This document shows, in pieces, positions 1-8,348 of a DNA stretch of 64,000 nucleotides (the stretch's first letter is position 1; each line of letters starts with the position of its first letter). A model generated the notes under the pieces. That model did not search any database. It saw only the letters and a list, made by a program, of their open reading frames with translations, and had not been told where the DNA came from. Where the stretch lies: assembly GCA_045106765.1 (NCBI GenBank), contig JBGCFD010000067.1, positions 62,001-126,000 on the forward strand, written 5' to 3'. The stretch comes from CAJQQY01 sp045106765. GTDB lineage: Bacteria; Bacteroidota; Bacteroidia; Chitinophagales; Saprospiraceae. The translations under genes were made by a program, and so were the position numbers.

Positions 1-389
1 ATTTTGGAACGGTAAAATATGTAAATGCAGTTCATTCAAGTGTTTTGCCTGATGGAAGCAACGGTGGGAATGCAGGTGGATTTGTAATTTGGAATGATGA
101 GGGATGTTTTTATTTTGCAGGAGATACTGCTTTAACGCTGGATATGCAATTGATTCCAATGACTTGTCCAAAATTGGATTTTGCTATTTTGCCTATTGGT
201 GACAATTTTACGATGGGTTATGAAGATGCTTCAATTGCTGCAAATTTCATTGAGTGTGATAAGATTGTAGGTTGCCATTTCGATACTTTTGGATTTATCG
301 AAATAGATCATGATGCAGCAAAAAGTGTATTTGAGAAAAAAGGAAAAGAACTGATTTTACCGACTATTGGAAATAAGGTTGAATTATAA
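1..389 (+). CDS. UPF0173-type metal-dependent hydrolase, 5'-truncated
   Basis: The open frame runs in from the window edge and ends at TAA 387-389, so the N-terminus is missing and no start should be assigned (an internal TTG at 45 is not a start). The remaining ~128 residues show the C-terminal half of a metallo-beta-lactamase fold: the AVHSS segment, NAGGFVI, a metal-ligand-like FAGDTAL motif, and a late GCHFDTFGFIE segment carrying a histidine. This arrangement matches the UPF0173 (YtkL-like) family of small cytosolic Zn-dependent hydrolases, whose substrate is unknown. It lies about 100 bp upstream of parA on the same strand. Family assignment is fairly sure; function is not known. Confidence 0.75.
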   Translation, partial: FGTVKYVNAVHSSVLPDGSNGGNAGGFVIWNDEGCFYFAGDTALTLDMQLIPMTCPKLDFAILPIGDNFTMGYEDASIAANFIECDKIVGCHFDTFGFIEIDHDAAKSVFEKKGKELILPTIGNKVEL

Positions 390-400
390 TTGTGACTTTT

Positions 401-428
401 GTAGAGATAAGACATGCCTTGTCTATAC
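401..428. repeat. Palindromic repeat, GTAGAGA-type, copy 1
   Basis: Imperfect 28-bp palindrome: GTAGAGATAAGACATG pairs with the reverse complement of its right half at 13 of 16 positions. A related sequence lies at 10641-10666 and the same core (AGAGACAAAG...CTTTGTCTCT) forms the terminator at 23926-23971. It lies between the hydrolase and parA and has no T-tract, so it looks like a REP-type intergenic repeat rather than a terminator. Confidence 0.5.
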
Positions 429-495
429 AGTACAATAAAAATATATTAAATTGCTTGTTCCGTTTTTATAACAATCAATTTACAAAATTAAAAAT

Positions 496-1287
496 ATGGG
501 AAAAGTAATTACGATAGCTAATCAAAAAGGCGGTGTAGGAAAAACTACAACCGCTATTAATTTGGCTGCTTGTTTGGCTGTTTTAGAAAAAAAAGTGTTG
601 TTGATTGATTGTGATCCACAAGCGAATGCAACTTCAGGAGTTGGCATTTTTGCTGATGATTTTGAATTGAGCATTTATGATTGCATGATTAATGATGCTG
701 ATCCTCATGATGTAATTGTCAAAACGGAAACCCCCAACCTTTCTTTGATTCCTTCACATATAAGTCTGGTTGACGCAGAGTTGGAATTGGTAAGTAAAAT
801 TCGTCGAGAGTATGTGACTAAATCTTTTGTTGATAAAATCCGAGACGATTATGATTATATTTTTATTGATTGTTTGCCTTCCCTTGGTTTGGTGACTGTG
901 AATGCTTTAACAGCAGCGGACTCGGTTATCATCCCTGTTCAATGTGAAATATTTTCTTTGGAAGGATTAGGGAAATTGACAAGTACGATCAATACGGTGA
1001 AAGAATATTTGAATGCAGAAATAAAAATTGAAGGTATTTTATTATCCATGTATGATCGTCGATTACGTCTGGCGAATCAAGTGGTTGAGGCAGTAAAAGA
1101 AACTTTCCAAGAAAAAGTATACGATACAATTATTCATAGAAATTCAAAAATTGGAGAAGCACCGAGTTTACACACACCGGTGGTTTTGTATGATGCAGCG
1201 AGCAAAGGAAGTGTGAATTTTTTAAACTTGGCGAAAGAATTTTTATTAAAAAATAATGACGCGATTCAGTTGTCAAAAGCAAAGTAA
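496..1287 (+). CDS. parA: ParA/Soj chromosome-partitioning ATPase
   Basis: This 263-aa protein is a full-length ParA/Soj-family (MinD/SIMIBI class) ATPase that uses a nucleoid-bound gradient to move ParB-origin complexes. The deviant Walker A motif KGGVGKTT is at residues 11-18, Walker A' (LLIDCDPQANAT) at about 35-46, and Walker B (IFIDCLPSLG) near residue 122. It lacks the N-terminal DNA-binding extension of plasmid P1-type ParA, so it is the short chromosomal type. The ATG start at 496 follows an A-rich leader, and parB begins 26 bp after its stop, so the two are very probably co-transcribed. Assignment is secure. Confidence 0.96.
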   Translation: MGKVITIANQKGGVGKTTTAINLAACLAVLEKKVLLIDCDPQANATSGVGIFADDFELSIYDCMINDADPHDVIVKTETPNLSLIPSHISLVDAELELVSKIRREYVTKSFVDKIRDDYDYIFIDCLPSLGLVTVNALTAADSVIIPVQCEIFSLEGLGKLTSTINTVKEYLNAEIKIEGILLSMYDRRLRLANQVVEAVKETFQEKVYDTIIHRNSKIGEAPSLHTPVVLYDAASKGSVNFLNLAKEFLLKNNDAIQLSKAK

Positions 1288-1313
1288 TTAAGGCATACTA
1301 AAAACAAAAAATC

Positions 1314-2225
1314 ATGTCAAAGAAAAAATCAAAATTCAATTTAAACTTAGGAAAAACTTTAGGTGACATCAAATCAAATATGGATCGTGATGTATCAAAA
1401 AAAGTATTGCCGAGTGCTGAGTTAGTTCAAAATTTATCTAAAGATTTTGCCTTCGTTCCTATCGAACAAATAGAAGTCAATCCTGATCAACCTCGGAAAA
1501 ATTTCGATGCAACTGATCTCAACGACTTAAAAAATTCTATAAAAATTCATGGTTTAATTCAGCCGATTACCGTTCGAAGAATGGCGGAAGGTCAATATCA
1601 ATTGATCTCAGGGGAACGAAGATGGCGAGCTTCGAAGTTAGCTGAACTAAAAGAAATTCCAGCTTTTATTCGAGTAGCCAATGATGCTGAAATGATGGAA
1701 ATGGCTTTGGTGGAAAATACCCATCGAGCTGATTTAAATCCAATTGAGATTGCGATTACTTATCATCGATTGGTCAATGAATTTGATTTGACACATGAAA
1801 AATTGGCAGAACGGGTGGAAAGCAGTCGAACTTCGGTGACTAACTATATGCGCTTGTTGAAATTGCCAGAAGAGGTTCAGAAAGCCTTGAAAGAAAGAAA
1901 AATTTCGATGGGTCATGCACGAGCATTAATTGGTGTCGATGACTATGCCGGTCAAGTCGCTTTGTTGAATAGTGTTTTGGTAGAAGGACTTTCTGTGCGA
2001 GCTTTGGAAAAAATCATTAAAAAATCAAAAGAACCAAAAGCAGCAAAAGAATCAACAAAATCAAGCCTTCCAGCCGATTACCTACATGCACAAGATCAAC
2101 TTTCAAGATACTTAGGTTCTAAAATTCAATTAAAAAGAGATGCTAAATCTGGGAAAGGATCAATCACTATTAATTTTTCAAACGATAGTGATTTGAATAG
2201 ATTGATTGAACTGATTGAAGAGTAA
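1314..2225 (+). CDS. parB: ParB/Spo0J chromosome-partitioning CTPase
   Basis: This 303-aa ParB is the parS-binding partner of the adjacent ParA. The N-terminal ParB/Srx CTPase domain contains the box NPDQPRKNF and the nucleotide-binding motif SGERRWRAS (residues about 98-106). It is followed by MALVENTHRADLNPIE and a KorB-like helix-turn-helix (HEKLAERVESSRTSVTNYM, about 161-179). The C-terminus is a lysine-rich linker plus a short dimerisation region. No canonical parS (TGTTTCACGTGAAACA-like) was seen in the window, so the binding sites should lie elsewhere. Coupling to parA and the motifs make the assignment secure. Confidence 0.96.
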   Translation: MSKKKSKFNLNLGKTLGDIKSNMDRDVSKKVLPSAELVQNLSKDFAFVPIEQIEVNPDQPRKNFDATDLNDLKNSIKIHGLIQPITVRRMAEGQYQLISGERRWRASKLAELKEIPAFIRVANDAEMMEMALVENTHRADLNPIEIAITYHRLVNEFDLTHEKLAERVESSRTSVTNYMRLLKLPEEVQKALKERKISMGHARALIGVDDYAGQVALLNSVLVEGLSVRALEKIIKKSKEPKAAKESTKSSLPADYLHAQDQLSRYLGSKIQLKRDAKSGKGSITINFSNDSDLNRLIELIEE

Positions 2226-2230
2226 AATTT

Positions 2231-2279
2231 TAACGATGAATGATTAACACCGCTTGTTGTTAACCGTTCACCGTTAAAC
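2231..2279. repeat. Degenerate 7-bp repeat array after parB
   Basis: Seven consecutive heptads can be read: TAACGAT, GAATGAT, TAACACC, GCTTGTT, GTTAACC, GTTCACC, GTTAAAC. The last three share GTTNAMC with exact 7-bp spacing (GTT at 2259, 2266, 2273). It is the weakest member of the family seen at 39291-39385, 47107-47127 and 56493-56545, and it fills the convergent parB/TPR-gene junction. Confidence 0.4.
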
Positions 2280-2280
2280 A

Positions 2281-3267
2281 TTATTTAGGTTTTCGATTCA
2301 CCTCAAGGCATTTTTCAAAAAGCATTTTTATTACTTCATCATTATGCTCTGTGCTGTAACCTAATTTTTTCGCAGCTTGTAAATCTTCGCAAGCAGCTTC
2401 ATTTTTTTCCAACATAAAATTTATTATCGCTCGGTTTTTAAAGGCAAAAGAATTGAGTGGATTTAACTCAATGGCATGATTAATATCTTCCAATGCTTCC
2501 TCATGCAGTCCCAATTTATATTTTGCAAAACCTCGATTATTAAACATGGAACTATGATTCCCTTCTTTCTTAATTTGGTCATCATAAATATTAATCGCCT
2601 TTTGAAATTTACCAGCATTGAGTGCAACGTAACCAATATTCGCAAAAGTATATGAATCTTCTGGATTAAATTCCAAACTTCGATTAAGGTATTTTAATGC
2701 TTTCTCAAAGTCTTCAATGTCCATATGAATTAGTGCTAAAGTATTCAACAGAGCCGAATTCTCTCGGTCCTCAATAAGCGCCTTTTCCAAGTCTTTTATC
2801 GCTACATCATAAGCTCCTAATTTTGCTTTTAACCTTGCTCGATGAATTCTAATTTTCATTTTATTATCAAACACATAAGCATAAGTCAACGCCTCCTCGT
2901 AATCTTCCAATGCTTCTTTGTATTGAAAAAAACGATCTTTTAAAATGGCTCTTTTTAAGTAAGGCTTATAATTATATGGACTTAATTTTACGGCTTCATC
3001 ATAATCAGCCATCGCTTGATTATATATTTCTTCATTCCCAAATATAGTTTTAAAATAAGCTTCATCTTGCGCTCCACTAATCAAATCAGCGCGCTCCATG
3101 TAGGCATTCGCGTCAGTAGAATCTAGTGCAATAATTTTTGAAATTTCTTGGAAGGCTAGTTGAAATGAGTCTAAAACAATCGAGTCATTCTTGGAAGGAG
3201 TGGTATCCACTTGGCAGAAAGCAAAAACTTGTAACAATGTAAATACAAATATAAAATTCACTTTCAT
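2281..3267 (-). CDS. Secreted tetratricopeptide-repeat protein
   Basis: A 328-aa protein with an N-terminal signal peptide (MKVNFIFVFTLLQVFAFCQ) and then tandem TPR units from about residue 45 to the end. Recognisable repeats include AMADYDEAVKLSPYNYKPYLKR, ALKYLNRSLEFNPEDSYTF, and ALEDINHAIELNPLNSFAF. TPRs are protein-interaction scaffolds, so the protein probably acts in the periplasm, but no partner is evident. It is monocistronic: convergent with parB downstream, and separated by about 130 bp from the minus-strand gene upstream. The fold is sure; the role is unknown. Confidence 0.8.
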   Translation of the reverse strand: MKVNFIFVFTLLQVFAFCQVDTTPSKNDSIVLDSFQLAFQEISKIIALDSTDANAYMERADLISGAQDEAYFKTIFGNEEIYNQAMADYDEAVKLSPYNYKPYLKRAILKDRFFQYKEALEDYEEALTYAYVFDNKMKIRIHRARLKAKLGAYDVAIKDLEKALIEDRENSALLNTLALIHMDIEDFEKALKYLNRSLEFNPEDSYTFANIGYVALNAGKFQKAINIYDDQIKKEGNHSSMFNNRGFAKYKLGLHEEALEDINHAIELNPLNSFAFKNRAIINFMLEKNEAACEDLQAAKKLGYSTEHNDEVIKMLFEKCLEVNRKPK

Positions 3268-3396
3268 AGCTCACGGGATTTTTTATGGGGAAATAGTTTA
3301 TCGGATAATCGGGTTCAACCAAACGAGATTGGATAATTTAGTTTCGCAAGTGCCTGATTAACTATTCAACCAGTTACCTGACCAACTAAAAACTAA

Positions 3397-3810
3397 TCAC
3401 CTAATCATCACTCCTTTCTTATTTATAAAAGGGATCAAGGTAAAATTATATTCAGCAATGCTTCCCTTGACAAATACATATTTTTTATCATACATATATC
3501 CATCGAAATTAAAACTGACCCAATACTCATTGGTCAAATCAAATAATTTTCGTTGGATCGGTTCTATTTTTAAAATCTCTAAAGGCCCAATTTCTTCAAA
3601 AAAATGTCGCAAGGTAGTTGTCTTCATTTCCTCCCCCTCGATCTCTCCATATCCTTGAGAAGCAATCAAAACACTTTTGATTTTTTCATCTTTCAAATTG
3701 ATAATATAGCAATCCCATAAATCTTCTTCAGGATTAATGATAATTTCTTCACGAGGTACAATTGCAATCGCTAAGTCTTGAACTTTATGCTGTGGAATAT
3801 CTTTTTTCAT
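3397..3810 (-). CDS. Conserved hypothetical cytosolic protein, 137 aa
   Basis: A 137-aa acidic protein with no signal peptide or membrane segment. The middle reads as alternating beta strands (DCYIINLKDEKIKSVLIASQ) followed by an amphipathic stretch (TTTLRHFFEEIGPLEILKIE) and ends in LIPFINKKGVMIR. I do not recognise a named domain; its composition and codon use match its neighbours, and it looks like a small conserved Bacteroidota protein rather than a spurious frame. It could be an alpha/beta adaptor or regulatory protein. Nothing in its surroundings points to a function. Confidence 0.55.
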   Translation of the reverse strand: MKKDIPQHKVQDLAIAIVPREEIIINPEEDLWDCYIINLKDEKIKSVLIASQGYGEIEGEEMKTTTLRHFFEEIGPLEILKIEPIQRKLFDLTNEYWVSFNFDGYMYDKKYVFVKGSIAEYNFTLIPFINKKGVMIR

Positions 3811-3911
3811 AAACTTTTGAAACTATATTTTAGCAAACTCCTCTTTTCAATAATCTCGGTTTTCAGTAACAATGCTTGATTTTATTGACTTAACAATGTA
3901 TTTACAAAAAA

Positions 3912-4625
3912 TCAAACATACTCAAATTCAAATAATCTGGCAAAATGTTTCATCAAACATATTTTAACTTTATTTAAATCAACCTTCTTGCCAATTTCAG
4001 CTGAAAGACTCGTCACAGCCTTGTCTGAATCATCAATTCCGCAAGGAACAATATAGTTAAAATAGTTTAAATCTGTATTCACATTAAAAGCAAAACCATG
4101 CATCGTCACCCATCGACTGAGATGAACTCCGATAGCGCAAATTTTACGTTTTGGTTGATGATTAGTTGCAGGTAACCACACACCGGTGAAGCCTTCTTCT
4201 CTTCCAGCCTCAACTCCAAAATCTTTCAAAGTTCGAATAATCGCTTCTTCCAAAAATCGAACATACTTATGAATGTCCGTAAAAAATTCATCCATATCAA
4301 AAATCGGATAACCAACCAGTTGACCTGGCCCATGAAAAGTAATATCTCCTCCCCGATTGATTTTAAAAAATTCTATTTCCTTTTCCTCCAGTTGTTTTTC
4401 ATTCAAAAGTAGGTGATCTATTTTTCCACTTTTCCCTAAAGTATAAACTGCTGGATGTGAGCAAAAAACTAAATAGTTCTTTTTATCAGCATTGGCTTTT
4501 TCTTCTTCTGACCATTCTCGACGAGCGATCTTAGCCTCTTTGACTTCGTTGTGAAGTTGAGTTTGGTAGTCCCATGCTTTTTGGTAGGACATTTCGCCGA
4601 TGTCTTTGAATATTACTTTTGGCAT
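3912..4625 (-). CDS. lipB: Octanoyl-[ACP]:protein N-octanoyltransferase LipB
   Basis: A 237-aa LipB, which moves octanoate from acyl-carrier protein to lipoyl-domain lysines as the first step of lipoate synthesis in the cytosol. Visible hallmarks are the substrate loop RGGDITFHGPGQ (91-102), the lysine of KRKICAIGV (K161) and the catalytic cysteine in IVPCGI (C195), matching the Cys/Lys dyad of the family. Length is normal. The start codon lies 1 bp after the stop of the upstream secreted-protein gene, so translation is probably coupled. The LipA partner is not in the window. Confidence 0.95.
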   Translation of the reverse strand: MPKVIFKDIGEMSYQKAWDYQTQLHNEVKEAKIARREWSEEEKANADKKNYLVFCSHPAVYTLGKSGKIDHLLLNEKQLEEKEIEFFKINRGGDITFHGPGQLVGYPIFDMDEFFTDIHKYVRFLEEAIIRTLKDFGVEAGREEGFTGVWLPATNHQPKRKICAIGVHLSRWVTMHGFAFNVNTDLNYFNYIVPCGIDDSDKAVTSLSAEIGKKVDLNKVKICLMKHFARLFEFEYV

Positions 4626-4626
4626 T

Positions 4627-4998
4627 TTATTTATTAATATTTATGCTTTCCACTTTTATACAAGCATCTCTTCTATGGTGAATCGTTAAAGAATGAAATA
4701 ATGTTCCTCTCACTTTTACTATTTTTCCTTTAAAGTCTACTACCTCTGGATTAGAAATATTAAGATGTACTTCTTTCGTCATAGGTATCGATTCCCACTC
4801 TAAATTTTTATTTACAAAAATGGGGTTTTCTATTCTTAAAATATAAGTCTCAAAAAAATCTCCAGTTGGCATTTCATATTTTGCGATCACAACTTCCCCA
4901 ATTAATTCATATTGGTTTCCATATTCAAGCGTATCAACTTGAGAAAAACTTGAAATAATAAATCCTAAATAGAAAAATATGGAGGTAATCAATTTCAC
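4627..4998 (-). CDS. Small secreted protein upstream of lipB
   Basis: A 123-aa protein with a signal peptide (MKLITSIFFYLGFIISSFSQ) and a mature part of about 100 residues rich in beta-strand sequence (YELIGEVVIAKYEMPTGDFFETYILRI split by short turns). The pattern suggests a small OB-like or barrel domain, but I do not recognise a family. Its stop codon is 1 bp from the lipB start and its own start is 36 bp from the stop of the peptide-binding lipoprotein gene, so the three minus-strand genes probably form one transcript. No functional link to lipoylation is implied by the sequence. Confidence 0.55.
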   Translation of the reverse strand: MKLITSIFFYLGFIISSFSQVDTLEYGNQYELIGEVVIAKYEMPTGDFFETYILRIENPIFVNKNLEWESIPMTKEVHLNISNPEVVDFKGKIVKVRGTLFHSLTIHHRRDACIKVESININK

Positions 4999-5034
4999 TA
5001 ATTTACTTTTTTATTCGCAACAGATTTTCACAGA

Positions 5035-6648
5035 TTATTTTTTTACTTTCTTCAATGACAACAAATTAATCGCATTTTTGCTCAATCCAGTTATCCCTTT
5101 TTTTACAAACCAAGCAGTCTCATCATAAAAAAGAAAAACAACTGGTGCTTCTTCAATTAAAATTGCATCCATCTGATTATACAATTCATAACGTTTTGCA
5201 TCATCATTTTCGTTTAACGCTTTTTCGTAGAGTGCATCAAATTTCGCGTTTTTAAATTGCGTGTAATTAGGTGGCGCAGGATTTTTTCCATAGAAAACAG
5301 TCAAAAAACTTTCCGCATCTGGATAATCTGCAATCCAACTTCCTCTAAAAAAAGGCGCTTGTCCATTCTTCATTTTTTCCCGAAGTGTAGCTGACTCTTC
5401 CAATTCAATTTGAACTTTCACACCAATGTCTTCCCATTGCCGAGCGATAAAAGTACACAAGTCTTCATAATCTTTGGTAGATAAAAGTTCAATCGGCGGC
5501 AAGTTCTTTCCATTTGGGAAACCTGCATCCGATAATAGTTGTCGTGCCTTCTCTGGGTTAAAATTATAACCTTTTGCTTGCGTTGCAGAAAACGAAGGAA
5601 GTCCGATTGGAGTGAAACCTGAGTTGGCAGGTTTCCCAACTTTGTTCCGCATCGTTCGCAACATTTTTTCTCGGTCAAAACCATAATTGAGTGCTTGTCG
5701 AATTTTTTTATTCGTCAAAGGATTATTCGCTTCTCCATTAAATCGCATACCTAAATATTCAGAATTCAAAAATGGTGATTTTAAAAACGTCAACTTCTCC
5801 GCTTGCTTTGACAACAATTCTCCTTCCGACGAAAGTAACTCATTGACAAAAGAAGATTCTAAACCTGACATAAAATCTGTTTTCCCAGCAATCAATTCCA
5901 AGTATGCTGTTTTCCGATCTCCAACAAATGAAACTCGTACTCCATCCAAATATGGTAGTGCTTGTCCGTTTTCTTTTTCAAAGTAGTTTTTATTTTTTGT
6001 CAAAAATAGGGACTGATTTTCCAACCATCTTTTAAATTTAAAAGGACCTGTTCCAACTGGGTTTTTTCGAAAATCTGCACCATACTTTTCCACCGCTTCT
6101 CTTGGAACTACAGAACAATATTGCATCGTCAAAATTCCTAACATCGGTCGGAATGGCTTGTCCAATTTCACCACAAACGTCTGATTATCAATCGCTTGAA
6201 ATGGATTCTCTTCTGCAACTCTTCCATTAAAAATCCACCCCCCAGGAGAATTAATCGAACCTTTCCATACTCTTTCAAAACTAAAAACAAAATCTTCTGC
6301 AACAACTTTTCGTCCTTTCTTATTTGGAAATGCTTCATTGTCATGAAAGAAAACATCATCTCTCAAATTGAAAGTATAAGTCAATCCATCTTCCGAAATC
6401 GTCCAACTTTCTGCAATACTCGGTTGAATATTTAATCCATCATCTAATTGAACTAGTCCATTGTACAAATGATCGATCGCCCAAATATTTGCTTGACTTT
6501 TTGCAAATGCTGGATCAAGGGAAGTGACGCTTCGATGCTGAATATAATGAAAAACTTTTCGCTCGACATTGGAAGAATTACTTTCACCACCACCTCCACA
6601 AGTGAAGAGTAAAATGGAAAAAAAGAATAAAAAAGCTATTTTATACAT
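5035..6648 (-). CDS. Peptide ABC transporter substrate-binding lipoprotein (SBP family 5)
   Basis: A 537-aa family-5 solute-binding protein of the OppA/DppA type. I chose the ATG at 6648 (MYKIAFLFFFSILLFTC); the in-frame codon further upstream is TTG and adds nothing. The lipobox LLFTC predicts an acylated cysteine followed by a Gly/Ser linker, so the protein is tethered to a membrane. The mature part shows family features: SLDPAFAKSQANIWAIDHLYNGLV, AESWTISEDGLTYTFNLRDDV (in two halves), and a KNPVGTGPFKFKRW segment. No permease or ATPase gene is adjacent, so it is an orphan. Substrate is presumably oligopeptides, by family inference only. Confidence 0.88.
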   Translation of the reverse strand: MYKIAFLFFFSILLFTCGGGGESNSSNVERKVFHYIQHRSVTSLDPAFAKSQANIWAIDHLYNGLVQLDDGLNIQPSIAESWTISEDGLTYTFNLRDDVFFHDNEAFPNKKGRKVVAEDFVFSFERVWKGSINSPGGWIFNGRVAEENPFQAIDNQTFVVKLDKPFRPMLGILTMQYCSVVPREAVEKYGADFRKNPVGTGPFKFKRWLENQSLFLTKNKNYFEKENGQALPYLDGVRVSFVGDRKTAYLELIAGKTDFMSGLESSFVNELLSSEGELLSKQAEKLTFLKSPFLNSEYLGMRFNGEANNPLTNKKIRQALNYGFDREKMLRTMRNKVGKPANSGFTPIGLPSFSATQAKGYNFNPEKARQLLSDAGFPNGKNLPPIELLSTKDYEDLCTFIARQWEDIGVKVQIELEESATLREKMKNGQAPFFRGSWIADYPDAESFLTVFYGKNPAPPNYTQFKNAKFDALYEKALNENDDAKRYELYNQMDAILIEEAPVVFLFYDETAWFVKKGITGLSKNAINLLSLKKVKK

Positions 6649-6725
6649 AATACTGTGTTTTAATATTTTTTGCAAAAAACGGAATAAAATGACAATTAAT
6701 TGAATGATGCATTAAGCTTTTATCA

Positions 6726-6733
6726 TATTTTTG
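6726..6733 (+). promoter_or_regulatory. Putative -7 box for the His-rich PD40 gene
   Basis: TATTTTTG matches the Bacteroidota -7 consensus TAnnTTTG and lies 65 bp upstream of the ATG at 6799. A TTG at 6700-6702 could serve as a weak -33 element with a rather long 23-bp spacer. Confidence 0.45.
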
Positions 6734-6798
6734 CAAATCATTAGTCAGCGACTTACCGAAACGCATGACACCTAATTAAAAAAATAAATAACTCAATT

Positions 6799-7986
6799 AT
6801 GAATTTTAAACTATTGTTTTCATTACTCCTTTTAGTTGGAGTTTGGAGTTGCGAAAACTCAACTGCAACAGAAACTAAATCTGATGATAAAAAAGCAGAA
6901 GCACATGATCACGCTCATGGTTCTGGCGATCACTCTCATGGACATGGTCACGATCATGGTGCTGCACCTAAAAGTGCGATGGATTCTACCACGCTCCTAT
7001 TTCCTGGAGAAACGCATATTGCAAACTTAAAGCAATTAACTTTCGGTGGAGACAATGCGGAAGCTTACTTTAGTTTTGATAATAAAAATTTGGTTTTCCA
7101 AGCATCCAATGAAAAATGGGGCGCGGAATGTGATCGAATCTACACGATGCCAATTTCAGGTTACAAAGGTGATATGCCGAAACAAATTAGTAATGGAAAA
7201 GGTAGAACAACCTGCTCTTATTACATGCCTGGCAATCAAGAAATCATATACTCTTCGACTCATCTTGGAAATGAAGCTTGTCCTAATGCACCTAGATCAG
7301 TCAATGGAAAATATGTTTGGGGAGTCTTTTCTGACTTCGATATTTTTGTTGCAGACTTAGATGGTAATATCAAAAAGCAATTGACCGACGCTCCTGGGTA
7401 CGATGCCGAACCAACTATTTCTCCTGATGGAAAGACGATTGTTTTTACTTCTACTCGATCAGGTGATTTGGAATTATGGACCATGAATATTGATGGTTCC
7501 AACAAAAAACAAGTCACTAAAGGTTTGGGATATGATGGTGGTGCATTCTTTTCACCTGACAGCAAAAAATTATTATTCCGAGCTTCTCGTCCTCAATCAG
7601 CTGAAGATCAAAAAATTTATAAAGACTTCTTGAAAAAGGATTTGGTTCAACCTACCAACATGGAATTATATGTATGTAATGTAGATGGGTCTGAATTGAA
7701 AAAAATCACAGATTTGGGAGGTGCTAACTGGGCACCATTTTTCCATCCTTCAGGGGAGAAAGTAATTTTTGCTTCTAATCATAAAAATGCTGGAAAAGGT
7801 CGTCCTCGATTTAATTTGTATATGATTAATTTGGATGGATCAGGTTTGGAACAAATTACACATGATGATGTTTTTGATGCCTTCCCAATGTTTTCCCCTG
7901 ATGGAAAAAAATTAGTCTTTTCATCAAATCGAAATAACGGAGGAACATCTGATACAAATGTATTTATTGCGGATTGGGTAGAGTAG
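6799..7986 (+). CDS. His-rich TolB-like PD40 (WD40-like) lipoprotein
   Basis: A 395-aa lipoprotein: SPII signal MNFKLLFSLLLLVGVWSC with the acylated cysteine at residue 18. A histidine-rich linker at residues 36-53 (eight His in 18 residues, alternating with Asp/Gly/Ser) is followed by a beta-propeller of PD40/TolB-type blades. The signature recurs as PTISPDGKTIVFTSTRSG, AFFSPDSKKLLFRASR, PFFHPSGEKVIFASNH and PMFSPDGKKLVFSSNR. TolB-like propellers bind proteins in the periplasm. The His linker suggests transition-metal binding, which is inference. It is a single gene with its own -7 box and a strong hairpin at 8044-8087 downstream. It is not the Tol-Pal TolB, since no Tol-Pal genes are present. 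Confidence 0.85.
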   Translation: MNFKLLFSLLLLVGVWSCENSTATETKSDDKKAEAHDHAHGSGDHSHGHGHDHGAAPKSAMDSTTLLFPGETHIANLKQLTFGGDNAEAYFSFDNKNLVFQASNEKWGAECDRIYTMPISGYKGDMPKQISNGKGRTTCSYYMPGNQEIIYSSTHLGNEACPNAPRSVNGKYVWGVFSDFDIFVADLDGNIKKQLTDAPGYDAEPTISPDGKTIVFTSTRSGDLELWTMNIDGSNKKQVTKGLGYDGGAFFSPDSKKLLFRASRPQSAEDQKIYKDFLKKDLVQPTNMELYVCNVDGSELKKITDLGGANWAPFFHPSGEKVIFASNHKNAGKGRPRFNLYMINLDGSGLEQITHDDVFDAFPMFSPDGKKLVFSSNRNNGGTSDTNVFIADWVE

Positions 7987-7993
7987 ATAACAG

Positions 7994-8024
7994 GTAGTCA
8001 TCTGCTTTAGCAGACCACCACGTG
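7994..8024. repeat. MITE-like repeat family, short/solo copy A
   Basis: Contains TCTGCTTTAGCAGA (8001-8014) followed by CCACCACGTG. This is the same terminal sequence as in the two long elements at 15121-15215 and 25153-25266. Here only one end, or a short degenerate palindrome (GTAGTCATCTGCT against AGCAGACCACCAC, 9 of 13 pairs), is present. Confidence 0.6.
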
Positions 8025-8043
8025 AGACTCATCTCCATTTTTT

Positions 8044-8087
8044 AATAAAAAAGTGATTGCTTTAATTAAGGTAATCACTTTTTTATT
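8044..8087 (+). terminator. Rho-independent terminator after PD40 gene
   Basis: Perfect 15-bp inverted repeat (AATAAAAAAGTGATT at 8044-8058, AATCACTTTTTTATT at 8073-8087) with a 14-nt loop and U-rich 3' flank. It ends transcription of the PD40 gene. Confidence 0.8.
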
Positions 8088-8261
8088 TTTTAACATAAAT
8101 TAAAGAAACTTTACAGTTTATTTTCGTCGGAAAGATTGTAATAAATGATTACGGAATATTTTTTGAATCTTAATATGTCAGGAGTTTTGTCAGCAAAACT
8201 TCATCCAAGTCTTAATAATAGTTAAACTTATTTTAAAGTCACTATCTCAAATGCTCAAAGG

Positions 8262-8294
8262 TTTGTAATTGTGGTTATGAGTTTGTTATTTTTG
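8262..8294 (+). promoter_or_regulatory. Promoter of the thioredoxin-like gene
   Basis: TTTG (8262-8265), a 21-bp spacer and TATTTTTG (8287-8294) match the Bacteroidota sigma-A type -33/-7 pair. The ATG at 8349 would have a leader of about 48 nt. Confidence 0.6.
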
Positions 8295-8348
8295 CTAGGT
8301 CAGAATCGGTAGAATTATCGATCCTAAAAACATACTAATCCTTTTATA

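Noticed and set aside
45..389. TTG at 45 as start of the UPF0173 gene
   Set aside because: The frame is open to the window edge and the family needs upstream metal-binding residues, so the gene is truncated rather than short.
8015..8025. CACGTG cores in the MITE-like repeats as possible parS sites
   Set aside because: Flanks do not match the GTTTCACGTGAAAC half-sites and the full copies have ACGTGGTGG or ACGTGGCTG instead.
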